Source: UBA11591 sp040220895 (GTDB lineage: Bacteria; Bacteroidota; Bacteroidia; Flavobacteriales_E; Vicingaceae). From it: DNA of 64,000 nt. Location of the stretch: the NCBI GenBank assembly GCA_040220895.1, contig JAVJVY010000009.1, forward strand, positions 21,674-85,673. Direction: 5' to 3'. Below, piece by piece: positions 16,382 to 25,600 of this stretch. Within the stretch, counting starts at the first letter, position 1, and each line of letters starts with the position of its first letter. A program made the translations under genes and the position numbers. The notes below the pieces were generated by a model, which was not told the DNA's origin, did no database searches, and was given only the letters and a program-made list of their open reading frames with translations.

Positions 16382-17370
16382 GTAAGATTTTCAGAAAGGA
16401 TCTTCATTTCTACCACCGGCGAAATTCCTTCGTAAAGAATTCGGTAAACGGCTTCTGAAATAGGCATTCTCACCTGAAACTTCTTATTGATCTCATAAAC
16501 ACTGTTGACCGCGTAATACCCTTCTGCAATCATTTTCATTTCCATTTGAGCAGAGCGAACCGAATAGCCCTTGCCGATCATGCTTCCAAAAGTGCGATTC
16601 CGGCTGAAAGAAGAATACGCAGTGACCAAGAGGTCACCTAGGTAGGCCGAGGACTTTACATCACGGTGTATCGGATTGACCGTGTCTACAAATCGCTCAA
16701 TTTCCTGAATGGCATTGGAGATAAGTACGGCTTGAAAATTATCGCCATATCCCAGGCCGTGACAAATACCGGCGGCAATGGAATAGACGTTTTTGAGCAC
16801 GGCCGAAAGTTCAGTGCCAAATATGTCATCAGAAGTGCTTGTGCGAATGTAACGACAGGATAACTTCTCTGCCACGAAAGAGGCTATTTCTTCATCCTGG
16901 CAGGCGACCGTCAAATAAGATAACCTTTCAAGGGCCACTTCTTCCGCATGACAAGGTCCCGAAATGAGGCCGATTTTATCGTACTCGATGTTAAACTGTT
17001 TGTGTATGTATCGGGCGGGAATGGCGTGGTATTCCGGTATGATGCCCTTAATTGCCGAAAAACCAATTTTCTTTTCTATGCCTTCCATTTCCTGTCCGTC
17101 AAAGAGCTCAAAAACAAAGGCCGAAGGAACCGCCAATATGAATAAGTCACATTGGTTAATGACTTCCTTGATGTTCGTACTTATTTTTAATTTTTCAGTG
17201 TTAAGTTCAACCGACTGCAGGTAATTTGGATTCCTCCGGTACTTTTTCACAAAATCAACGCTGTCTTGTCTTCTTAACCACCAACCAACCTGATCGCAGT
17301 TGTTCAGCAGCATTTTAACGATGGCGGTTGCCCATGAACCTCCTCCAATGACGGCAATTCTCTTCTCCAC
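16378..17370 (-). CDS. gpsA: NAD(P)H-dependent glycerol-3-phosphate dehydrogenase
   Basis: Reduces dihydroxyacetone phosphate to sn-glycerol-3-phosphate, the backbone of phospholipids. The 330-aa product opens with the nucleotide-binding G-G-G-S-W-A-T-A-I loop and has S-G-P-C-H-A-E-E-V, the catalytic Lys region E-L-S-A-V-L-K-N-V-Y-S-I-A-A-G-I and the late R-N-R-T-F-G substrate site. Cytoplasmic. Its stop overlaps uvrC by 4 nt tail to tail. Confidence 0.94.
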   Translation of the reverse strand: MEKRIAVIGGGSWATAIVKMLLNNCDQVGWWLRRQDSVDFVKKYRRNPNYLQSVELNTEKLKISTNIKEVINQCDLFILAVPSAFVFELFDGQEMEGIEKKIGFSAIKGIIPEYHAIPARYIHKQFNIEYDKIGLISGPCHAEEVALERLSYLTVACQDEEIASFVAEKLSCRYIRTSTSDDIFGTELSAVLKNVYSIAAGICHGLGYGDNFQAVLISNAIQEIERFVDTVNPIHRDVKSSAYLGDLLVTAYSSFSRNRTFGSMIGKGYSVRSAQMEMKMIAEGYYAVNSVYEINKKFQVRMPISEAVYRILYEGISPVVEMKILSENLT

Positions 17371-17487
17371 GAATCGAGTTTTAGAAGATCATGAAAGTAT
17401 TAAATTAAAAGGAAGGGGGAAAGACTAACGGTGTTTTTAGAAGACGGAAACAATAAACGCAATTGAGAATTTCCGGGTCAATCACCC

Positions 17488-18732
17488 TTAGAATTGGACG
17501 TCAAAATCGAGTGGCTTTTCTCCGCGCTTGATAGTCACCACGGCCTTCTGACCTTCTTCCAGAGATTTTAAGGCATCCATGTAAGTCTTCATGTTGGTGA
17601 CCTTGACATCTCCAATCGAAATCACAACATCACCGGCGCGAATTCCCGCATTTGAAGCGGGTCTATCCTGCTTGATTCCATCAATTCTCATCCCTTCCCC
17701 ATCGTACAGGTAATCCGGAACAACACCAAGAGATACTTTATACCGTGGTCGGGTGGATGAAGTGTTGTCTTCATCTTTGGTTCGGGTAAATGCTAATTTC
17801 AATTTAGCGTTCAAATCAGCCACCAAACCGAGTGCGAAATCCGAAATAATTGCTATTCCTTCCATATTCACCTTATCGGCATCGTCACTTGGTCGATGAT
17901 AATCTTCATGGGCTCCTGTAAAGAAGTGAATGGCGGGGATGTCTTTCAAATAGAAAGAGGTATGATCCGATGGGCCTACACCTGATTCGGACGTTGTAAA
18001 CCTGAGCTTTGAGGTGTCAGCCCGCTGAAGGGTGGTTTTCCAAATGGGGGATGTTCCTACGGCATTTATAACGACTTTATTGTTGGAATCTAACCTGCCA
18101 ACCATGTCAAAATTTATCATGTAATTCATCGTTGTAAGATAGAACGGAGGGTGTTTTAAAAAGTAGTTCGATCCGTACAAGCCCTTTTCTTCACCCGTAA
18201 AAGCAATAAAGATGTAGTTGTTCCGCTTGAATTTTGACGACTTCAGTACTTCAGCCATGTATAGCATTGCTGCAACCCCACTGGCATTGTCATCGGCTCC
18301 GTTGTGAACCGCTTTTTCGGTATGGAGGGAATTTGGGCCTCCACCCATACCCAAATGGTCAAAATGTGCGCCTATGATAACGTTGTATTGAGCGCCATTG
18401 TCGATATAGCCCACTACATTCACCCCTTCGGATCGCTCCTCACTTTCGACGCCAGTGTGAGGATCGCGCACTTTGGGAAAGGAAAACTCCTGTAAATAAT
18501 CTCCATTGTCACCCAAGGGTGTGAGGCCAATTTTTTCGAAGCGCTTTGCAATATATGCAGCAGCCTTTCGCTCTTCTTTGGTTCCTGCCTCGCGACCTTT
18601 TAAATTGTCACTCGCCAGGTATTCAACATCTTTTCGAATCTGCTTAATGCTCTCAGTATTATCCTGACTAAAAAGTCCAAGAGCGGAAAATGAAAAGATT
18701 ACACTGAGAAAAATATGTCTTATTCCTATCAT
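17488..18732 (-). CDS. Exported M28-family zinc aminopeptidase with PDZ domain
   Basis: A 414-aa secreted or periplasmic peptidase. A signal peptide (residues 1-22) is followed by the M28 catalytic domain with metal ligands in G-A-H-F-D-H-L-G-M-G-G, A-D-D-N-A-S-G-V-A-A, F-T-G-E-E-K-G-L-Y-G-S (catalytic Glu pair), D-M-V-G-R and Y-H-R-P-S-D-D. A PDZ domain at about 325-414 carries N-A-G-I-R-A-G-D-V-V-I-S-I-G. It probably trims N-terminal residues of peptides outside the inner membrane. A TAATTTCG box lies 9 nt upstream of the ATG. Confidence 0.92.
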   Translation of the reverse strand: MIGIRHIFLSVIFSFSALGLFSQDNTESIKQIRKDVEYLASDNLKGREAGTKEERKAAAYIAKRFEKIGLTPLGDNGDYLQEFSFPKVRDPHTGVESEERSEGVNVVGYIDNGAQYNVIIGAHFDHLGMGGGPNSLHTEKAVHNGADDNASGVAAMLYMAEVLKSSKFKRNNYIFIAFTGEEKGLYGSNYFLKHPPFYLTTMNYMINFDMVGRLDSNNKVVINAVGTSPIWKTTLQRADTSKLRFTTSESGVGPSDHTSFYLKDIPAIHFFTGAHEDYHRPSDDADKVNMEGIAIISDFALGLVADLNAKLKLAFTRTKDEDNTSSTRPRYKVSLGVVPDYLYDGEGMRIDGIKQDRPASNAGIRAGDVVISIGDVKVTNMKTYMDALKSLEEGQKAVVTIKRGEKPLDFDVQF

Positions 18733-18945
18733 ATAAGGGCACGAAATTAACTAATCCTTAACGACTCATGGGCTGATTTCGACGAATTGTCATAAATCAT
18801 CGATAAAAGTTTGTTTTCCCTAGCTAAACTTTGACAAAAAACCAGCTGCTTCTTGAAGATCACCAAAATTCTACCTTCGTGTCGCATTTAGTTCGTTCTA
18901 GGTGATTTTCAATGGAACTCATGAATTCGGCCTTTCAGGCCTCAT

Positions 18946-20499
18946 TTACTCACTACTAGTGTTCTTTTCAGCGGTGTTCGAGAATGCTCCCTTCTCTGGT
19001 CGCATTTGAGGGAAGAAAAGAACATCTTGAATCGAAGTAGAATTTGTCATTATAATGGCAAGTCTGTCTATTCCAATTCCTATTCCGGCGGTTGGAGGCA
19101 TGCCGTATTCTATGGCCCGAAGAAAATCTTCGTCCAGAACCATGGCCTCGTCATCTCCTCTAGCACCAAGGGCAAGTTGATCTTCAAAGCGTTTACGCTG
19201 ATCGATAGGGTCGTTCAATTCCGAAAAAGCATTGCAAATCTCTTTCCCGTTACAAATCACTTCGAATCGTTCTACCAAACCCTTGTGATCTCGGTGCTCT
19301 TTGGCAAGGGGCGACATTTCAATGGGGTAATTTGTAATGAACGTTGGATTGATGAGGTGTTTTTCAACTTTCTCTCCGAAGATCTCGTCGATAATTTTTC
19401 CCCGACCCATGCTTTCATCTACTTCGATGTGCAAATCCTTTGCCAATTTTCGCAAGGCCTTTTCATCCATTTCTGAAATGTCGTTACCGGTAAATTCTTT
19501 AATAGCCTCGTACATCGTGTAACGCTTCCAGGGTCTCTTAAAGTCTATTTCCTTGTCTCCGTGTTTGATGACCGTATCTCCATGTAACTCAGCGGCAATT
19601 TTTTCGGTCATTTCTTCCATCAGGTCCATCATCCACCGATAATCTTTGTAGGCCACATACAATTCCATCATCGTGAACTCGGGGTTGTGAAATCTGGACA
19701 TCCCTTCGTTTCTGAAATCTTTGGCGAATTCATAAACTCCATCAAATCCTCCTACGATGAGTCTTTTTAGGTATAATTCATCTGCAATACGGAGAAAAAG
19801 AGGCATATCGAGCGTATTGTGATGTGTCTTAAAAGGTCGGGCCAGGGCCCCGCCATAAATTGGTTGCAAAATAGGTGTTTCAACTTCGAGGTAACCTTTG
19901 GCGTCAAGAAAGTCACGCATGACTTTGATCATTTTACTGCGCTTGCGAAATGTCTCTTTCACTTTAGGATTGACGACAAGATCCACATAACGCATCCTGT
20001 AGCGCGCTTCGGCTTCAGTAAAGGCATCGTGCACATTACCTTCTGCATCGGTTTTTGGCAGAGGCAGAGGTCTCAAACTCTTTGATAACAATGTTAATTC
20101 CTGGACGTGTATGGTAATTTCACCAACCTGAGTTGTAAAAACATAGCCCTTAATGCCAATGATGTCTCCTATATCAAGAAGCTTTTTAAATACATCGTTA
20201 TACAATGACTTGTCTTCACCGGGACAAATTTCGTCTCTGTTGACGTAGATCTGAATTCTTCCACTGGCATCCTGGATTTCTGCAAAAGATGCCTTACCCA
20301 TGATGCGTCTACTCATCAAGCGACCAGCAAGACTGACGTTCTTGTAGTCCATCTTGTTTGTGTCGTAATTCTTTTTAATGTTGATCGCTGAAACATCAAC
20401 GTTAAAACTTTCGGCAGGATATGGATTCACACCCATTTTTCTCAATTCTTCCAGTGAATCTCGACGTACTTTTTCCTGCTCTGATAAGAGGCTGCTCAT
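18946..20499 (-). CDS. lysS: Lysyl-tRNA synthetase, class II
   Basis: Charges tRNA-Lys. The 517-aa product has the OB-fold anticodon-binding domain (about 60-170) and the class II core: motif 1 around L-D-A-K-G-Y-L-E-V-E-T-P-I-L-Q, motif 2 F-R-N-E-G-M-S-R-F-H-N-P-E-F-T, and motif 3 G-I-G-I-D-R-L. The ATG at 20499 is chosen because residues before it do not resemble the family and a longer reading frame would cross the promoter. A TATCTTTG box sits at 20518-20525 (minus strand). Confidence 0.96.
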   Translation of the reverse strand: MSSLLSEQEKVRRDSLEELRKMGVNPYPAESFNVDVSAINIKKNYDTNKMDYKNVSLAGRLMSRRIMGKASFAEIQDASGRIQIYVNRDEICPGEDKSLYNDVFKKLLDIGDIIGIKGYVFTTQVGEITIHVQELTLLSKSLRPLPLPKTDAEGNVHDAFTEAEARYRMRYVDLVVNPKVKETFRKRSKMIKVMRDFLDAKGYLEVETPILQPIYGGALARPFKTHHNTLDMPLFLRIADELYLKRLIVGGFDGVYEFAKDFRNEGMSRFHNPEFTMMELYVAYKDYRWMMDLMEEMTEKIAAELHGDTVIKHGDKEIDFKRPWKRYTMYEAIKEFTGNDISEMDEKALRKLAKDLHIEVDESMGRGKIIDEIFGEKVEKHLINPTFITNYPIEMSPLAKEHRDHKGLVERFEVICNGKEICNAFSELNDPIDQRKRFEDQLALGARGDDEAMVLDEDFLRAIEYGMPPTAGIGIGIDRLAIIMTNSTSIQDVLFFPQMRPEKGAFSNTAEKNTSSE

Positions 20500-20517
20500 A
20501 GTATGAATTTTGGCGGG

Positions 20518-20525
20518 CAAAGATA
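20518..20525 (-). promoter_or_regulatory. TAnnTTTG -7 box for lysS
   Basis: Minus-strand TATCTTTG, an exact match, 18 nt upstream of the lysS ATG. Its position supports the shorter lysS start. Confidence 0.5.
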
Positions 20526-20613
20526 CATATCCCCATGGTATTTGGTCATTATAAATGCTGAGTATGTGCTTTTTAGTCGAAAAATCATTTCTTTGCGCAA
20601 CAATTTCAGATAG

Positions 20614-21597
20614 ATGAAAGAACACGTAGCAAACTTTACCGTTCACCTTCGGGCGGCCATCGAAATTGCAGAGAAATCGGTACTTAAGGAACCGGGATCA
20701 GCAATCAATAATGTTGTTGTGATCGGATTGGGAGGTTCCGGGATTGGCGGCACCATCGTTTCACATGTATTGAGCCAAGAGATGAAGGTGCCCTTGATCA
20801 GCTGTAAGGATTACAATATTCCGGCCTTTGTTTCAGCAAATAGTTTGGTTATCGCTTCCTCGTATTCGGGCAATACCGAAGAGACCATGAATGCACTTGA
20901 GCAGGCTGCTTCAAGAACGAAGAACATCTATTGCATTTGTTCCGGTGGAAAAATACAGGAGTTGGCTACTCAGCGCGGTTTTTCATGCATCGTCATCCCG
21001 GGCGGACTGCCTCCAAGGGGTGCTTTTGGCTATTCTTTTCCACAGTTGTTTGCAACCCTCAAAGCAGGAAAATTGATTGATTGGAATCTGAGGGCGGAAT
21101 TCCAACGTGCTGTTAAACTGCTCGAAGAAGAATCCAAAGACATTCAGAAACTGGCCACGGACCTGGCCCGCGAATTGAAAGACAAACGCATCATCATCTA
21201 CTCCGAATCCAACTATGAAGGTGTCGGTGTGCGATTTCGTCAGCAGATCAATGAAAATTCAAAAAAGCTTTGCTGGCACCATGTCATTCCCGAAATGAAC
21301 CACAACGAACTGGTGGGATGGAGAGAAAGCAACGAAGATTTAGCGGTCGTTTTTCTTCGAAACACTGCCGACTTTCAGCGAAATCAGCGCCGCTTTGACC
21401 TTTCAGGAGAAATAATTAGCAAATACACCCCGAATGTTCACGAAATTTGGAGTAAAGGGAAAACTATGTTAGATCGAAGCTTGTACCTTATCCATTTGAC
21501 GGATTGGATTTCGGTGAATATTGCTGAACTCAATGGAACCGACCCCATCGAAATCGATGTGATAAACTTCTTGAAGGGCGAGCTCGCAAAGTCATGA
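20614..21597 (+). CDS. Bifunctional phosphoglucose/phosphomannose isomerase-like SIS protein
   Basis: A 327-aa protein of two SIS domains, the type that interconverts fructose-6-P with glucose-6-P and mannose-6-P. Visible features are G-L-G-G-S-G-I-G-G (residues about 39-47), S-S-Y-S-G-N-T-E-E-T, a G-G-L-P-P-R-G-A-F-G-Y segment and P-E-M-N-H-N-E-L-V-G-W with the catalytic Glu/His. It feeds glycolysis or cell-surface sugar synthesis. The next gene overlaps its stop by 4 nt. Divergent from lysS. Confidence 0.88.
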   Translation: MKEHVANFTVHLRAAIEIAEKSVLKEPGSAINNVVVIGLGGSGIGGTIVSHVLSQEMKVPLISCKDYNIPAFVSANSLVIASSYSGNTEETMNALEQAASRTKNIYCICSGGKIQELATQRGFSCIVIPGGLPPRGAFGYSFPQLFATLKAGKLIDWNLRAEFQRAVKLLEEESKDIQKLATDLARELKDKRIIIYSESNYEGVGVRFRQQINENSKKLCWHHVIPEMNHNELVGWRESNEDLAVVFLRNTADFQRNQRRFDLSGEIISKYTPNVHEIWSKGKTMLDRSLYLIHLTDWISVNIAELNGTDPIEIDVINFLKGELAKS

Positions 21598-22760
21598 AAA
21601 TCGTACGAATTTTTTCGAGCGCTTTGGCGAGTTTATTCATACTAGTCATTATTGCCCTTGAAATCAGTGGCAACGATCATCTGTTTAAAGCTGTGGCAAG
21701 TACTTACTTGGTGGGGCAAACCGGACCTTCAATTGATGAATACGACATATTTCCGTCAAGAGAAGTGGAAGCCGCAGGCGAAATCCCACTCAGGTTTCAC
21801 CGAGCTTATGGAAATGTGAAGGCAGATGAAGAATTGATTCAGCAAATAGAGCAATACGAAGCCGTCTCATTACTGATTCTTCAAAAAGGCGAAATTATAT
21901 TTGAACAATACTGGGAGGGTTATACAAGCGCCTCAAAAACCAATTCTTTTTCGGTGGCCAAGTCTATCGTAGGACTGAGTATTGGAAAATGCATTGAGCT
22001 GGAGCTGATTAAAAATCTTGATCAGGCGGTGGTGGATTTCATCCCTGAATTAAAAGGAGAATTCCGAAATGAAGTGACAATCAGAAACTTGCTGAATATG
22101 GCGTCCGGCATCAATTTTGACGAAAGCTATGGAAATCCGCTAGGCTTCATGGCTAAAGCTTACTACGGTGATGAACTATTAGAAAAAACCCTTCAATTTG
22201 AAGCGGCATCCAAACCCAATACTGAGTGGAAATATGCCGGTGGCAATACCATCCTACTGGCGGCTATTGTGCAGCGTTGTTCAGGCCAGAATCTAAGTGA
22301 TTTCGTGTCGACCAATTTTTGGAAACCCATAGGGGCATCGCTACCTGCATTTTGGAATTTGGATGCAGATGATGGCATTGAAAAAGCCTATTGCTGTTTT
22401 TATTCAAACGCCCATGATTTTGCTCGGTTAGGCCAGATCCTATTAGACAGCGGAAGATATAATGGAGAACGTGTGATTAACGAAGCGTTTTTGAGTGAAT
22501 TGAGAAAACCTGTCTTTTTGGAAAGTGGAATTGAAATTCCGCACTATGGCTTGCATTGGTGGCGAATGGATTACCGATCGCCTAACATCGTTTACGCCAG
22601 AGGAATCCTTGGTCAATACATCGTTGTTCTGCCCGAGCTCAATGCGGTGATTGTTAGACTGGGAAAGAAACGGGGTGACAAGGATGCTTTGGAACAACCT
22701 GCAGATCTTTATCATTATGTTGATCTCGCTTACGATATTTGCAGTCAAGTTCAAGAATAA
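21594..22760 (+). CDS. Beta-lactamase-class C-type serine hydrolase, membrane anchored
   Basis: A 388-aa serine hydrolase of the beta-lactamase/penicillin-binding-like group. An N-terminal hydrophobic segment (about 8-24) acts as a signal or anchor. The catalytic S-V-A-K tetrad is at residues 120-123, with a K-Y-A-G-G-N motif in the position of the second element and G-L-H-W-W near the end. The family includes esterases, D-aminopeptidases and beta-lactamases; the substrate cannot be told. Overlaps the isomerase gene by 4 nt, so it is probably co-transcribed. Confidence 0.85.
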   Translation: MKIVRIFSSALASLFILVIIALEISGNDHLFKAVASTYLVGQTGPSIDEYDIFPSREVEAAGEIPLRFHRAYGNVKADEELIQQIEQYEAVSLLILQKGEIIFEQYWEGYTSASKTNSFSVAKSIVGLSIGKCIELELIKNLDQAVVDFIPELKGEFRNEVTIRNLLNMASGINFDESYGNPLGFMAKAYYGDELLEKTLQFEAASKPNTEWKYAGGNTILLAAIVQRCSGQNLSDFVSTNFWKPIGASLPAFWNLDADDGIEKAYCCFYSNAHDFARLGQILLDSGRYNGERVINEAFLSELRKPVFLESGIEIPHYGLHWWRMDYRSPNIVYARGILGQYIVVLPELNAVIVRLGKKRGDKDALEQPADLYHYVDLAYDICSQVQE

Positions 22761-22769
22761 CATTTGCTT

Positions 22770-23132
22770 ATGAAATCGATAACTACAGTACTATTTTTAA
22801 TGCTTACCATCCAAATGGTCGCACAAGATGATCGGGAGAACTCGTATATCTTGATCTGCAACAGCAATCAGTCAGAATTCAGTCTTGACGACTACCGCGA
22901 ATGCAATTACATAAGTGTAAGAGACAGCGAAAATGAAGTTGCCAGCTTTCTGTTTGTTGCCTTGAAGAAATCCAAACGAATAGAGATGGAGATTGAGGGT
23001 AATGAGTTAACAGAAGAAGCCCTGTCGATTCTCGAAAAACTTAAAGCTCCTGCTAAATTGCGTATCGAAAAAGTGGTCGATGAAACCGGAACACCACTTG
23101 AGGGCTTCAGAGAGTTGGTGATCAGGGAATAA
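22770..23132 (+). CDS. Small exported protein of unknown function
   Basis: A 120-aa protein with a signal peptide (residues 1-18, ending M-V-A-Q) and a short acidic mature part rich in Glu and Lys with two cysteines (I-C-N-S-N and E-C-N-Y). I do not recognise a family. The ATG at 22770 is preferred to a TTG six bases upstream. It follows the serine hydrolase after 9 nt and abuts the convergent cysS stop, so it likely shares the upstream operon. Confidence 0.6.
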   Translation: MKSITTVLFLMLTIQMVAQDDRENSYILICNSNQSEFSLDDYRECNYISVRDSENEVASFLFVALKKSKRIEMEIEGNELTEEALSILEKLKAPAKLRIEKVVDETGTPLEGFRELVIRE

Positions 23133-24602
23133 TCACGGGTGTATCACCCAATCAGTGCCTTCCTTGCCGTCTCTTATCTCGATGCGGATATCGTTTAAGC
23201 GATTCCTGATTTTGTCGGATAATTCGTAGTTCTTGTTCACCTTGGCCTGCTGACGAATGTCGATGATAAGGTCCATCAAACCGTCTATTGCATCCCCACT
23301 TGCTGATTCTTCCATTTTTAGGCCCAGAATGTCAAAAGCAAAGGTCTGCATGAAGGTTTGAAGCTGACTAAGATCATTTTTCGTCATTTGCTTTTTTCCT
23401 TCTGAGATCAGATTAATCCATTTGCATCCCTCAAATAATTGAGCAATGGCCATGGGTGTGTTGAAGTCATCATCCATTGCCGTTCTGGCATTCTTTTCCA
23501 GCATTGCCGGGTCCAGGTCTGACGAATCTGCGGCTTTGAGTTTCGCAAGTTGTTCCAATGAATTCATCAGGCGATTGAGCCCTTTTTCGGCGGCAGTCAA
23601 GGCCTCATTTGAAAAATCCAAGGTGGATCTGTAATGTGACATCAGTATAAAAAATCGCACCGTCATTGGTGAATACGCTTTATCCAACTGATTGTTATCA
23701 CCAGAAAACAATTGCTCAAGTGTAATGCTGTTTCCTAAAGATTTACCCATTTTCTGGCCATTGATGGTAACCATGTTATTGTGGAGCCAGTACCTGGCAA
23801 ATTCCTTTCCCTTTTCTGCTTCGGCTTGTGCAATTTCACATTCATGATGGGGAAAGGCATTCTCAAGTCCACCTCCGTGTATGTCAAAGGTGTCTCCAAG
23901 GTATTTCTGACTCATGACACTGCATTCGATATGCCATCCAGGATAACCGCTGCCCCAAGGAGAGTCCCATTGCATCAAGTGTTCTTCGCCGGCACGTTTC
24001 CAAAGAGCGAAATCAACAGGATTTTTCTTTTCCTCTTGTTTATCCAGGGTGCGGTTTGCCGCTCCTTCCAACATTTCATCAACATTTCTCCCACTCAATT
24101 TTCCATATTGTCCGTCCTTGTTATACGCCACTACATCAAAGTAAACCGATCCGTTTTGCTCGTAAGCATAGCCATTTTCAATGATCTTCTCAATTGAAGC
24201 TATTTGTTCCTGAATGTGTCCCGAAGGTCTGGGAGCTATGCTTGGCCTCAAATTATTCAAGGCATCCATGTCGCGGTAATAATTGGCCATGTATCGCTCG
24301 ACAACTTCCATGGGATCTACTCGCTCCAACCTCGATTGTTTGGCAATTTTATCTTCCCCCTGGTCTGCGTCATCCGTCAAATGTCCTACATCGGTGATGT
24401 TTTGGACATAACGCACTTTATATCCAAGATTCAAAAGATATCTGTAAATGACGTCAAAAGAAATATAGGATTTGGCGTGACCTAAATGGGCATCTCCATA
24501 AACAGTGGGGCCACATACATACATTCCCACAAAGGGAGGTTTTAGCGCCTTGAATACTTCCTTTTTTCGACTAAGGGTGTTATATAAATGTAATTCGCCC
24601 AT
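23133..24602 (-). CDS. cysS: Cysteinyl-tRNA synthetase
   Basis: Charges tRNA-Cys. The 489-aa class I enzyme has the H-L-G-H version of HIGH within Y-G-D-A-H-L-G-H-A-K, a zinc-binding Cys in C-G-P-T-V-Y, further ligands in H-I-E-C-S and H-H-E-C-E, and K-M-G-K-S in place of KMSKS. The C-terminal anticodon-recognition helical domain ends in G-T-D-W-V. The stop codon directly abuts that of the convergent small exported protein. Confidence 0.96.
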   Translation of the reverse strand: MGELHLYNTLSRKKEVFKALKPPFVGMYVCGPTVYGDAHLGHAKSYISFDVIYRYLLNLGYKVRYVQNITDVGHLTDDADQGEDKIAKQSRLERVDPMEVVERYMANYYRDMDALNNLRPSIAPRPSGHIQEQIASIEKIIENGYAYEQNGSVYFDVVAYNKDGQYGKLSGRNVDEMLEGAANRTLDKQEEKKNPVDFALWKRAGEEHLMQWDSPWGSGYPGWHIECSVMSQKYLGDTFDIHGGGLENAFPHHECEIAQAEAEKGKEFARYWLHNNMVTINGQKMGKSLGNSITLEQLFSGDNNQLDKAYSPMTVRFFILMSHYRSTLDFSNEALTAAEKGLNRLMNSLEQLAKLKAADSSDLDPAMLEKNARTAMDDDFNTPMAIAQLFEGCKWINLISEGKKQMTKNDLSQLQTFMQTFAFDILGLKMEESASGDAIDGLMDLIIDIRQQAKVNKNYELSDKIRNRLNDIRIEIRDGKEGTDWVIHP

Positions 24603-24659
24603 GGGTGATTAGAAATGGTTTGCAAAGAAACTAAAAAGGAGCGTGAAGGAGGTCAGGAA

Positions 24660-25562
24660 TTATTCCTCGTCAAAGGGTACGTCACCCACATAGCGACCAT
24701 TTTTAATGCGCTCTATGTTGAGTAAGATGTTATTCTCGTCGTACTTATACCACTTTCCATCAATCAGTTTGTAGTTTCTGAACACACCGTCTTTCACCAA
24801 TATTTTGTCCTTGTTGTACAATTTATGGTGACCGTTTCCATCAAAATGTCCTGTATTTGGTTTTTCATCTTTCGTTGCCACTACATTCCTGATCGGAGCA
24901 TCTTTTTCCTCTTCCTTCACTTTGTCGGGTTCAGGTGTTTTGGCTTTGTAGACTTGCGTTCTAGCTTCATCCAAATTGCCATCAGCAAAAACTTTCTTTG
25001 CTTTTAATTCACCGTTTTCGTAATACTCAGTCAGTGTTCCTGATTCTTTACCGCCGGCCCAATCCCCCTCGATCATGACCTGGCCATTCTCGTAATAGTA
25101 GGACTGTTTACCTTCTCGCTTGCCCGTACTGTTAAAGCTAAAGGCTTGTGAAACCTTTCCGTTCTCGTGATAGCGCTTAAAAGTCCCCGTATTTCGGTTA
25201 TTCTGCCAGTTGCCTTCTTCCTCCAAAACTCCATTTGGATAATATGTTTTATAAGGACCATATGGCCTGCCTGACTTATAGGTTATCTCATTTTTAACTT
25301 TTCCGTTACTGTAGTAGGATATCCAATTTCCGGTTTTTCTGCTGCTTTTATATGTCCCTTCTTCAATTTTTGACTGGGCTCCATAACCCGGAAGGCGCTT
25401 GGTTTTTCCTGTAATGATCCATTTACCCTGACGTTTTCCAAGCACGTCCACTTTGTTGATGGTATCGCCATTGACCAGCTCGTAGGTTTGGGCGCTGCCG
25501 ATGGAGCAAAAGAATAGGACCGAAAGAAGAATAGCAATTGAACGTATTGACCTCATAATCAT
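24660..25562 (-). CDS. Exported MORN-repeat (YwqK-like) protein
   Basis: A 300-aa protein with an N-terminal signal peptide (ending I-G-S-A-Q) and at least six MORN-type repeats of the form Y-Y-x-N-G-x-V/L with G-x-W (about residues 60-190), then a short Glu/Lys-rich region and two further degenerate repeats near the C-terminus. Such repeats occur in the YwqK antitoxin-like family and in many exported Bacteroidota proteins of unknown role. The start is ATG at 25562, with a second ATG at 25556; both give a usable signal peptide. Confidence 0.75.
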   Translation of the reverse strand: MIMRSIRSIAILLSVLFFCSIGSAQTYELVNGDTINKVDVLGKRQGKWIITGKTKRLPGYGAQSKIEEGTYKSSRKTGNWISYYSNGKVKNEITYKSGRPYGPYKTYYPNGVLEEEGNWQNNRNTGTFKRYHENGKVSQAFSFNSTGKREGKQSYYYENGQVMIEGDWAGGKESGTLTEYYENGELKAKKVFADGNLDEARTQVYKAKTPEPDKVKEEEKDAPIRNVVATKDEKPNTGHFDGNGHHKLYNKDKILVKDGVFRNYKLIDGKWYKYDENNILLNIERIKNGRYVGDVPFDEE

Positions 25563-25600
25563 ATGCCTCGCTGTGGGAAGCAATAAAAATAGTAATTCCT

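Noticed and set aside
20500..20646. N-terminal extension of lysS
   Set aside because: The added residues are not family-like and cover the TATCTTTG box; ATG 20499 is better.
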